64,000 nucleotides of DNA from Mycobacterium nebraskense. GTDB taxonomy: Bacteria; Actinomycetota; Actinomycetes; Mycobacteriales; Mycobacteriaceae. Shown in pieces: positions 1 through 6,319 of this stretch (positions are counted from its first letter, which is position 1; each line of letters begins with the position of its first letter). The notes under the pieces are model-generated. The model was not told where the DNA came from, made no database searches, and was given only the letters and a program-made list of their open reading frames with translations. Position numbers and translations under genes: made by a program. Location of the stretch: contig NZ_LQPH01000173.1 of NCBI RefSeq assembly GCF_002102255.1, forward strand, positions 1-64,000, written 5' to 3'.

Positions 1-29
1 CCACCAACAAACAAGCGCGCACGTTTACG

Positions 30-74
30 TGAGGCAACGAATCCGCCTTCGCGCGCATCTTGAAATGAGGCAAC
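30..74. repeat. short direct repeat at window edge
   Basis: The nonamer TGAGGCAAC occurs at 30-38 and again at 66-74, 36 bases apart, in the 162 bases before the first gene. Nothing else in these 162 bases reads as a gene. By position in M. tuberculosis this edge should lead toward rplN, so the repeats could be promoter-proximal, but that is a guess. Confidence 0.3.
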
Positions 75-162
75 AGGCGACAAAAGGTGGCCAAGCTTTT
101 CTGACTGTGGATAGCTCCGCCGCGGGCAGCTCCCGAACTCGGAGGCTCGCGGGGTTCGGCGA

Positions 163-1041
163 TCAGTCCCCTTGCCGGACCCAGGCAAAGATGTACAAGC
201 TCATCGCCGTCACGAGCGCGATCAGCACCCACTGGACGATGGCTTGGTCGATCCACGAACCGGGCGGTGGTGCGCCGGGAAGGATGTTCCGCAGCGGGAC
301 GATTGCGAACAGGTTCGCGGCGTACCAGGTTGCGAACGGCGGCAAAAACTTCCTTCTGCCCAACGCCATCGGAATGGCGACCAGCAGCGCCAAGGTGGGC
401 AGGCTGATGAGGACCAGGCAGATGCCCAAGTCGAAGATCAGCGGGCCCTTGGCCCTTCTCAAGGTGATGACCACGTTCCCGTTGTCGGTGCCGCGCTGTG
501 TCGGGAGCGCTCCGGGGTCGTGGACGCGGTTGACGGTGATGTCCCACCCGTCCAGCTCCCCGGTCACCTCGACGCGCGCGGGCACCTTTTTCAGGTTGTC
601 GCCCGACCCGACGAACGCGTCGGCGGAGATCGGCTCGGTCCGATAGGAATCGAACGGCCAGTTGCCCGGATCGCCGTGCGCCTCGACGGTGGTACTGAGT
701 TGCGCCGGCGCCTTGCCCTTCGGGTAGTGCAGGTCGCCCAGGTCGCTGGTCGGATACAGCCGCACGGCCACGTCGGTGCCCAGCACGTCGAATCGGTTGT
801 CGTACGCCGAAATGCCTGGATAGACAAGCACATTCACCGCGAGGTGCTTAGCGACCGGCTTCAACTCCTCGACCTGCAGCTGCACGATGGTGGCGTCGCC
901 CCCGCCCTGGCTCAGGTCCAGTGGAGGGAGCGGCCCCTCGGACCTTTCGAGCCAGTGCACCCCGAACAGGGACAGCATGTAGGCCGTGACGACGACCGCC
1001 AGGACGGCCACGCCGATCACGATGCGCGGCCGCTTCGCCAT
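163..1041 (-). CDS. DUF4436 membrane protein (copy A)
   Basis: A 292-residue protein from an ATG at 1041. It has one N-terminal membrane segment (about residues 6-28), an extracytoplasmic region of about 170 residues and a hydrophobic C-terminal third with about three more segments. The FDLGICLVL and PGAPPPGSWIDQA motifs are shared with the two paralogs at 2206-3135 and 4663-5598, which define the DUF4436 family; the M. tuberculosis counterpart is Rv0713. Function is unknown. Unlike its paralogs it lacks a proline-rich cytoplasmic N-terminus when started here, and the missing part can be read upstream across an apparent one-base deletion. The protein as called may still insert in the membrane. 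Family assignment is firm, start uncertain. Confidence 0.85.
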   Translation of the reverse strand: MAKRPRIVIGVAVLAVVVTAYMLSLFGVHWLERSEGPLPPLDLSQGGGDATIVQLQVEELKPVAKHLAVNVLVYPGISAYDNRFDVLGTDVAVRLYPTSDLGDLHYPKGKAPAQLSTTVEAHGDPGNWPFDSYRTEPISADAFVGSGDNLKKVPARVEVTGELDGWDITVNRVHDPGALPTQRGTDNGNVVITLRRAKGPLIFDLGICLVLISLPTLALLVAIPMALGRRKFLPPFATWYAANLFAIVPLRNILPGAPPPGSWIDQAIVQWVLIALVTAMSLYIFAWVRQGD

Positions 1042-1124
1042 ATGTTTGCCGGCCGGCGGCGCAGACGGTTCCGGTGCGTCCGATGGGGGCGGCGGGCCGG
1101 CGCCGCAGGAGCCTCGGCGGTCAC
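1042..1124 (-). other. displaced N-terminal coding remnant of DUF4436 copy A
   Basis: A GTG at 1124 opens a frame reading V-T-A-E-A-P-A-A-P-A. The frame of copy A just upstream of its ATG reads PPPPSDAPEPSAPPAGKH. Joined, they match the proline-rich N-termini of the paralogs (MTHHSPPAPPPP... and MTAGTPAPPAPP...). Restoring one C in the C-rich run around 1085-1105 would fuse them. This is either a real frameshift or a sequencing error; the GTG has only a weak ribosome binding site. Confidence 0.45.
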
Positions 1125-1171
1125 GGGTAGCCCACTGGTGATTCGGGGCTCGTCGAGGGCCACACGTGGTC

Positions 1172-1185
1172 AGATGCTAGCGAAC
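1172..1185 (-). promoter_or_regulatory. shared promoter-like element upstream of DUF4436 copy A
   Basis: AGATGCTAGCGAAC on the plus strand (GTTCGCTAGCATCT in gene sense) is repeated with one mismatch upstream of copy B (3189-3202), and its core AGATGCTAGC lies upstream of copy C (5615-5624). TAGCAT could be a -10 hexamer; no convincing -35 is seen. Confidence 0.4.
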
Positions 1186-1256
1186 TCGCACATACCGTGC
1201 GCGCCGACGAAGACCCCGTCACCCGCCGTCCACGCGGCGGTAACCCACTCGTCGCT

Positions 1257-2174
1257 TCAGCCCTGGGTGGCGCCGCCGGAAACGGGCCCTGTTTGCTGCG
1301 CGACACAGCGGAACCCGATGTGGGTGGTCGCGGTGTCCTGTGACTGCGGTGACCGCGCGGCCGGACGATACCGGTGGCAGTATTCGGGCGCGCACAGGTG
1401 CGAGCCGCCCTTTAGCGTCTGGCTGACGGTTGGATCGGCGGGCCCCGAAGGCGCGCAACAGGCCTTCGGCGGCTCATCGAGGCGGTGGTGTGCGGAGAAC
1501 TTTGTGGCGGTCCACTCCCAGACGTTGCCGATCATGTCGAGCAGGCCGAACCCGTTGGGGGGAAACGTGCCCACCGGCGAAGTGCCCACCCAGCCCAGCG
1601 CGCCGTCGTTGCGGTACGGGAACCGGCCCTGCCAGGTGTTGGCCATCAGCCGACCGTCGGGGTTCGGCTCGTCACCCCACGAGTACGTCGCGGCGCTTCC
1701 GCCGCGGGCCGCATACTCCCACTCGGCCTCGGTCGGCAGCCGTCGGCCCGCCCAGCGCGCGTAGGCGGCGGCGTCGGGGTAGGCCACCTGCACCACCGGG
1801 TGATCGGCCCGGTCGGTGAGATCGCTGTTGGGCCCGAATGGATGTCGCCAGCTGGCGCCCGGCACCCAGTGCCACCATTGCCGCCAGTCACGCAGGTCGA
1901 CCGGGCCCGGCGTCGGGCGGAAAACCATGGCGCCCGGGCAGAAGTCTGCCGGGTCCGCGCCCGGGTAAAGCGCCGGGTCGATCGGCTGTTCGGCGACCGT
2001 CACATAGCCTGTGGCGGAGACGAATTCGGCGAACTGCGCGTTGGTCACCGGATGCCGCTCCACCGCGAACGCGGGAAGGGTCACGGTGTGGATCGGCGCC
2101 TCTTCGGGATAAAAGCTGGTCGACCCCATGCGAAACGATCCGCCCGGTAGGTCGACCAGTTCGGTGAGCACCAC
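1257..2174 (-). CDS. formylglycine-generating enzyme (sulfatase modifying factor)
   Basis: A 305-residue FGE-sulfatase family protein, equivalent to M. tuberculosis Rv0712. It oxidises the active-site cysteine of sulfatases to formylglycine in a copper- and oxygen-dependent reaction. N-terminal GGSFRMGS, central RLPTEAEWEYAARGG and the C-terminal segment GGSHLCAPEYCHRYRPAAR fit the family; the two cysteines in CAPEYC have the spacing of the catalytic pair. The substrate is very likely AtsA at 6294-8654, whose motif is CSPTR. The start is the first of two consecutive GTG codons (2174 and 2171); the second may be the true one. No strong ribosome binding site is visible. Confidence 0.92.
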   Translation of the reverse strand: MVLTELVDLPGGSFRMGSTSFYPEEAPIHTVTLPAFAVERHPVTNAQFAEFVSATGYVTVAEQPIDPALYPGADPADFCPGAMVFRPTPGPVDLRDWRQWWHWVPGASWRHPFGPNSDLTDRADHPVVQVAYPDAAAYARWAGRRLPTEAEWEYAARGGSAATYSWGDEPNPDGRLMANTWQGRFPYRNDGALGWVGTSPVGTFPPNGFGLLDMIGNVWEWTATKFSAHHRLDEPPKACCAPSGPADPTVSQTLKGGSHLCAPEYCHRYRPAARSPQSQDTATTHIGFRCVAQQTGPVSGGATQG

Positions 2175-2205
2175 TTAAGGGTATGACGACCGTTTGCGAA
2201 GCGCG

Positions 2206-3135
2206 TCAATCCGATTGTCGGTACCAAGTGACCATGTAGAGGCCCATGGCCCCGACGAGCGCTATCAGGACCCAGATCACCAGGGCTTGGTCGATCCACG
2301 CACCCGGCGGTGGCGAGCCGGGAAGAAAGTTACGTATCGGAATGACGGCGAACAGCATGGCGGCGAACCAGGTCACGAACGGCGGCACGAACTTCCTTCT
2401 GCCCAAGGCAATTTGGATGGCCACGGCAAACGCCAGGGTGGGTAGGGCGAAAAGTACCAGGCAGATCCCCAAGTCGAAGATCAGCGGGCCCTTGGCTCTG
2501 TGCAACGTGATGATCACGTTATCGGGGCGGTCCGACTCCTGGCTGGCTTCGCCGACGCGCTTGACGCTGACGTCCCAGCCGTCTAACGCCCCGGTCACTT
2601 CCAAACGGGCGGGGATGTATTGGCGGGCATCGCCCTGCCCGACGAGCACCTCGGCCGACATGGTGTCGGTGCTGTAGGAGTCGAACGGCCAGTTATTGGG
2701 ATCGCCGTGCGCCTCGATTGTTGTGGCAACCTGCGCCGGCGACTTGCCCGCCGGGTATTGCAGGTCGCCCAGGTCGTTCGCCGGGTCCATCCGCACCGCC
2801 GTGTCGGTCTTGAGCACATCGAGGCGCTTGTCGAACATCGAATCCTCGGGTATCACAAGGACTTTCACGGTAAGGCGATTGGCGACGGCATCCAGCTTCT
2901 CGAGGCGCACCAACACAACGGTGTCGTTGGTCGCATTCAGGTCGGGCGGCTTGAGTGGCCCTGCCGATTTGGCCAGAAAGTGGACGCCAAAGAGCGAAAG
3001 CCCGTAGACGATGAGAAAAGCCACGACGATGCCCACGCCGACTGCAACGCGCCGTCCCCGCCGAGTCGGCGGAGTTGCGAGTGGCTGTTCCGAGGGCGTC
3101 GGAGGCGGCGGTGCGGGAGGCGAGTGATGGGTCAT
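2206..3135 (-). CDS. DUF4436 membrane protein (copy B)
   Basis: A 309-residue paralog of the proteins at 163-1041 and 4663-5598. A proline-rich cytoplasmic head (MTHHSPPAPPPPTPSEQP) precedes a first membrane segment at about residues 30-52. A soluble extracytoplasmic domain with the conserved GDPNNWPFDSY motif follows, then a C-terminal block of about three membrane segments starting near FDLGICLVLFALP. Function is unknown. It ends 31 bases from the FGE start and could be co-transcribed with it, since both are leftward. A copy of the shared AGATG-TAGCGAAC element lies 54 bases upstream of its start. Confidence 0.88.
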   Translation of the reverse strand: MTHHSPPAPPPPTPSEQPLATPPTRRGRRVAVGVGIVVAFLIVYGLSLFGVHFLAKSAGPLKPPDLNATNDTVVLVRLEKLDAVANRLTVKVLVIPEDSMFDKRLDVLKTDTAVRMDPANDLGDLQYPAGKSPAQVATTIEAHGDPNNWPFDSYSTDTMSAEVLVGQGDARQYIPARLEVTGALDGWDVSVKRVGEASQESDRPDNVIITLHRAKGPLIFDLGICLVLFALPTLAFAVAIQIALGRRKFVPPFVTWFAAMLFAVIPIRNFLPGSPPPGAWIDQALVIWVLIALVGAMGLYMVTWYRQSD

Positions 3136-3188
3136 CTGTCAAACCTCGGTGGGACGGTGGGGAAGCTCCGCGTTGGGCACACGAGGAG

Positions 3189-3202
3189 AGATGGTAGCGA
3201 AC
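3189..3202 (-). promoter_or_regulatory. shared promoter-like element upstream of DUF4436 copy B
   Basis: AGATGGTAGCGAAC differs by one base from the element at 1172-1185. In gene sense it reads GTTCGCTACCATCT, with TACCAT as a possible -10 about 49 bases upstream of the ATG. Confidence 0.4.
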
Positions 3203-3369
3203 ACGTACCCTCCGCGAGGCGACATCGAAATTTCTTAATAAAGAGGCAATTTCCGCCGACCGGCCGGACGTCCGTTCGCCCCGCAGCGAAAACCCCGGGC
3301 TGGTTTTGGCGAGCCGGTCCGCAGCGGGCGGTCGCGGTAGCGCACCCGGACTAACCACCCTGTTGCGCA

Positions 3370-3420
3370 GTTCGAATCGATGACCCGTTCATCGGTTGTT
3401 GGTTTGCCTGTTAATTCGAC
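3370..3420 (+). promoter_or_regulatory. candidate Pho-box-like repeats upstream of pstS
   Basis: GTTCGAATCGA (3370), GTTCATCGGTT (3387), GTTGGTTTGCC (3398) and GTTAATTCGAC (3410) form a run of GTT-headed units, three of them spaced 11-12 bases. Actinobacterial phosphate-starvation regulators (PhoP, RegX3) bind 11-base GTTCA-type repeats. The match is loose, and the assignment rests partly on the downstream gene being a phosphate-binding protein. Confidence 0.25.
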
Positions 3421-3528
3421 GGCGGTAAATGTGACGGGTGCCGAAACGGCGTGACACGCCGAGGCCCGGCGCCATCGTGGTTTGACGGGACCATGCGCAC
3501 CAAACATCGCCTGCGGGAGGCAATCAAC

Positions 3529-4659
3529 GTGAAGCGCAACCCACCGGCGGCCGCCATCAGCCTGCTCGCTGCGGCGGCAGTGGCGGTCTCAGCATGCAGC
3601 ACCGACCCGCACCCGACCCTGGCGTACGCCGCCGGCGCCAAGGTGGACTGCGGCGGCAAGCCGGCTTTGACGGCCAGCGGCTCGACCGCACAAGCCAACG
3701 CGATGACGAAATTCGTCGCCGCCTACGGGAAAGTCTGCGCCGGGCAGACCCTCAACTACACCGCCAACGGATCGGGCGCCGGGATCAGCGACTTTCTGTC
3801 CGGCAAAACGGATTTCGGCGGATCGGACACGCCATTGTCCGGAAACCAGTATGCCGCAGCCAAACAACGCTGCGGCGGTGCCGACGCCTGGAACCTGCCC
3901 GTGGTGTTCGGTCCGCTGGCCATCACCTACAACCTCGGCTCGGTCGACTCTTTGGTGCTCGACGCGTCGACGATAGCCAAGATTTTCGACGGCACCGTCA
4001 CGCGCTGGGATGACCCGGCCCTCACCGCGCTCAACGCATCGATGCCCGCCGAAGAGATTCGCGTCATCTACCGCAGCGACGCGTCCGGGACCACCGACAA
4101 CTTCCAGTCCTACCTGCAGGCCGCGGCCGGCGGGGCCTGGACCAAGGGCACGGGCAAGGCGTTCAACGGCGGCGTCGGCACCGGCGCCACGGGCAACAAC
4201 GGCACTGCGGCACTGGTCAAATCCACCGAGGGCGCGATCAGTTACAACGAGCTGTCTTTCGCGCTGCAGCAAGGGCTTTACGCCGCCGACATCAAAACCC
4301 CGGCGAGCCGCCGGTCCTTGCGGCCGGTGCGCATCGGCACCGACACCGTCGGCAAGACCATCGCCGGCGCCAGGATCATCGGCAGCGGCAATGACTTGGT
4401 GCTCGACATCTCGTCGTTCTACAACCCAGCCCAGCCCGACGTCTACCCGATCGTCTTGGCCACCTACGAGATCGTCTGCTCCAAGTACCCCACGCTGGAC
4501 GTGGCCAAGGCGGTCAAGGCGTTCCTGCAGGCCGCGATCGGACCGGGTCAGGTGGAGCTGGCGAAGAGCGGCTACATCCCGCTGTCGCCCAATTTCCAGG
4601 CCAGGGTCTCGAGCGCCGTCGACGCGATCAGCTCGGTGGAAGCACCGAATCCGGAGTAG
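3529..4659 (+). CDS. pstS: phosphate ABC transporter substrate-binding lipoprotein PstS
   Basis: A 376-residue periplasmic phosphate-binding lipoprotein of the PstS family. The GTG at 3529 is preferred because GGGAGG lies 8 bases upstream and because it leaves a proper lipoprotein signal (KRNPPAAAISLL..., cleavage before Cys in VSAC). Phosphate-binding signatures are visible: ALTASGSTAQANAM, DFGGSDTPL and YRSDASGTTDNFQSYL. No pstCAB genes are near, so it is a stand-alone copy that must work with a transporter encoded elsewhere, as with the multiple PstS proteins of M. tuberculosis. It ends 3 bases before the convergent stop of DUF4436 copy C. Which of PstS1-3 it matches cannot be told from this sequence alone. 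Confidence 0.9.
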   Translation: MKRNPPAAAISLLAAAAVAVSACSTDPHPTLAYAAGAKVDCGGKPALTASGSTAQANAMTKFVAAYGKVCAGQTLNYTANGSGAGISDFLSGKTDFGGSDTPLSGNQYAAAKQRCGGADAWNLPVVFGPLAITYNLGSVDSLVLDASTIAKIFDGTVTRWDDPALTALNASMPAEEIRVIYRSDASGTTDNFQSYLQAAAGGAWTKGTGKAFNGGVGTGATGNNGTAALVKSTEGAISYNELSFALQQGLYAADIKTPASRRSLRPVRIGTDTVGKTIAGARIIGSGNDLVLDISSFYNPAQPDVYPIVLATYEIVCSKYPTLDVAKAVKAFLQAAIGPGQVELAKSGYIPLSPNFQARVSSAVDAISSVEAPNPE

Positions 4660-4662
4660 GTG

Positions 4663-5598
4663 TCAGGCCTTCTTCGGAGGCTTCTTCTCGCGGGATCGCC
4701 ACCAGGCGACGATGAACAGGGACATCGCGGTGACCAGCCCGATCAACACCCACAGCACGACGGCTTGGTCGATCCACGAACCCGGCGGTGGGGAACCGGG
4801 GAGGAAGTTGCGCAGCGGGACGACGGCGAACAGCAGCGCCGCGAACCACGTTCCCAATGGCGGCAAGAATGTGGTCCGGCCCAAGGCCATCGGAATGGCC
4901 ACCCACAACGCCAGCACCGGCAGCGCGATGAGGACCAGGCAGATGCCGACGTCGAAGATCAGTGCGCCCTTGGACCTTTGCAACGTGATGATCAGGTCAT
5001 CCTGCACATCGGGGTTGGCGTCTTCGGGGTCGTGGACGCGGGTGACGGTGACGTCCCAGCCGTCCAGCTTTCCGGTCGCCTCGACGCGGGCGGGTACCTT
5101 TTCGCGGCTTGCGCCGGTACCGGTGAACACGTCGGCCGCGATCACCTCGGTCTTGTAGGTGTCGAACGGCCAGTTGGCGGGGTCGCCCTGCGCCCGGATC
5201 GTCGTGCTCACCTGCGCCGGGGCTTTCCCTACCGGATACTGCAGGTCGCCGAGGTCATTGTCGGGATACAGCCGCACCGCCGCGTCGGTGGTCAGCACCC
5301 CGAAGTTCTTGTCGTACAACGAATCCTTGGGATAGACGGTCACATTGACCGTCAGGCGGTTCGCCACGGTATCCAGCTTCTCCAGGCGTACCTGAACGAC
5401 GCTGTCGTCGGCCTCCACCTTGCTCAGGTCTACCGAGGGAAGCGCCGGCGCCGACTTTGCCAGCAGGTGCACGGCGATCAGCGACAGGACGTAGATGACG
5501 ATGAGGGCCACGACGATCCCGAAGGCTATCGCGATTTGCCGGCCCCGGTGGGCTGCGGGCGTCGGCGGCGCGGGAGGCGCCGGAGTCCCGGCGGTCAT
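4663..5598 (-). CDS. DUF4436 membrane protein (copy C)
   Basis: A 311-residue DUF4436 protein with a proline-rich head (MTAGTPAPPAPPTP), a first membrane segment at about residues 22-44, an extracytoplasmic domain with GDPANWPFDTYKTE, and a hydrophobic C-terminal third beginning at FDVGICLVLIALP. It ends in a basic tail (WWRSREKKPPKKA). It is a paralog of copies A and B. Function is unknown; the topology would suit a sensor or scaffold with most of its mass outside the membrane, which is inference only. Confidence 0.88.
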   Translation of the reverse strand: MTAGTPAPPAPPTPAAHRGRQIAIAFGIVVALIVIYVLSLIAVHLLAKSAPALPSVDLSKVEADDSVVQVRLEKLDTVANRLTVNVTVYPKDSLYDKNFGVLTTDAAVRLYPDNDLGDLQYPVGKAPAQVSTTIRAQGDPANWPFDTYKTEVIAADVFTGTGASREKVPARVEATGKLDGWDVTVTRVHDPEDANPDVQDDLIITLQRSKGALIFDVGICLVLIALPVLALWVAIPMALGRTTFLPPLGTWFAALLFAVVPLRNFLPGSPPPGSWIDQAVVLWVLIGLVTAMSLFIVAWWRSREKKPPKKA

Positions 5599-5614
5599 TG
5601 AGGCATCACGGGCC

Positions 5615-5624
5615 AGATGCTAGC
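5615..5624 (-). promoter_or_regulatory. shared promoter-like element upstream of DUF4436 copy C
   Basis: AGATGCTAGC is identical to the core of the elements upstream of copies A and B, but lies only 17 bases from the ATG. If TAGCAT is a -10, the transcript leader would be about 12 bases. Confidence 0.35.
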
Positions 5625-5641
5625 AGGGGCAACGACAATTT

Positions 5642-6319
5642 TCAGGGGATCATGACGGCGAATTGCTGCATTACCGTAGATTTAGCCGCGTCGAAACCGG
5701 GCGCTTTGCCGGGCCCCTCCAGATGGACGACCACCAGATAGGCCTGGGTGTTCGTCCAGACGTGAGCGATGCGGTCGGCGAAGTCGTTTGCTCCGGACCC
5801 CCCGCCGGTACCAGTGAGCAGCTGGCTGCTGTAGCCGCAGAACTGGGCGGCCGTCACGGTGACTTTGACTCCCGGCCTCGCCGTTCGCAACTCGGCGGCG
5901 TAGCGCAAGAATGCCCCGCCGGGATCGAGGTTCGTGCGGGTGATGGTCACCCGCACCGACATTCCGTCCGGGCCGGCCGACGTCAATGCGACGTCACCGG
6001 TGCCGGGGGTCGAACTCCAGCCGTCCGGCAGCGGGAGCGTGAGCACGGGTGCCACCGGATCCGCCACCGACGCTTTGGTCATGGAGCCGCTGGCGGGCGG
6101 CGGCGGAAAACACGCCAGGGCATTGGGCGGAATGTGGTCGGGCAGCGTGGCTTCGACGCCCGGCACCGGCTCGGCCGGGTCGGGCAGTCGCGTGGTCGAG
6201 GTCGTCGACGAGGCGGTCCCACCCATGGCGGTGCCGGCGGTGGTCTTCTCGCACCCCACCGCCGAGACCGTCAACAAGCACAGCGCCAGAACTTCAGTCG
6301 CGCGAAAAGGCAAGCGCAA
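5642..6319 (-). CDS. putative lipoprotein, LpqN/LpqT-like
   Basis: A 225-residue exported protein. It has a short hydrophobic signal (VLALCLLTVSAVGC) with a lipobox cysteine at about residue 23 and a Thr/Ser-rich linker. A single domain follows with LPLPDGWSSTPG and a late pair VVVHLEGPG...FDAAKSTVMQQF. The LP-DGW pattern recalls the mycobacterial LpqN/LpqT lipoproteins, but the match is only by eye. The start lies 26 bases inside the 3' end of atsA, so translation is probably coupled to the sulfatase. Function is unknown. Confidence 0.72.
   Translation of the reverse strand: MRLPFRATEVLALCLLTVSAVGCEKTTAGTAMGGTASSTTSTTRLPDPAEPVPGVEATLPDHIPPNALACFPPPPASGSMTKASVADPVAPVLTLPLPDGWSSTPGTGDVALTSAGPDGMSVRVTITRTNLDPGGAFLRYAAELRTARPGVKVTVTAAQFCGYSSQLLTGTGGGSGANDFADRIAHVWTNTQAYLVVVHLEGPGKAPGFDAAKSTVMQQFAVMIP

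Larger units (their letters stand above)
3136..3528. other. intergenic region between DUF4436 copy B and pstS
   Basis: A divergent control region of 393 bases. It holds the DUF4436-type element (3189-3202), a small AT-rich dyad GAAATT/AATTTC (3227-3253) and GTT-headed repeats (3370-3420). No gene or RNA is evident. An upstream in-frame ATG exists at 3451 but the GTG at 3529 has the ribosome binding site. Confidence 0.5.
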
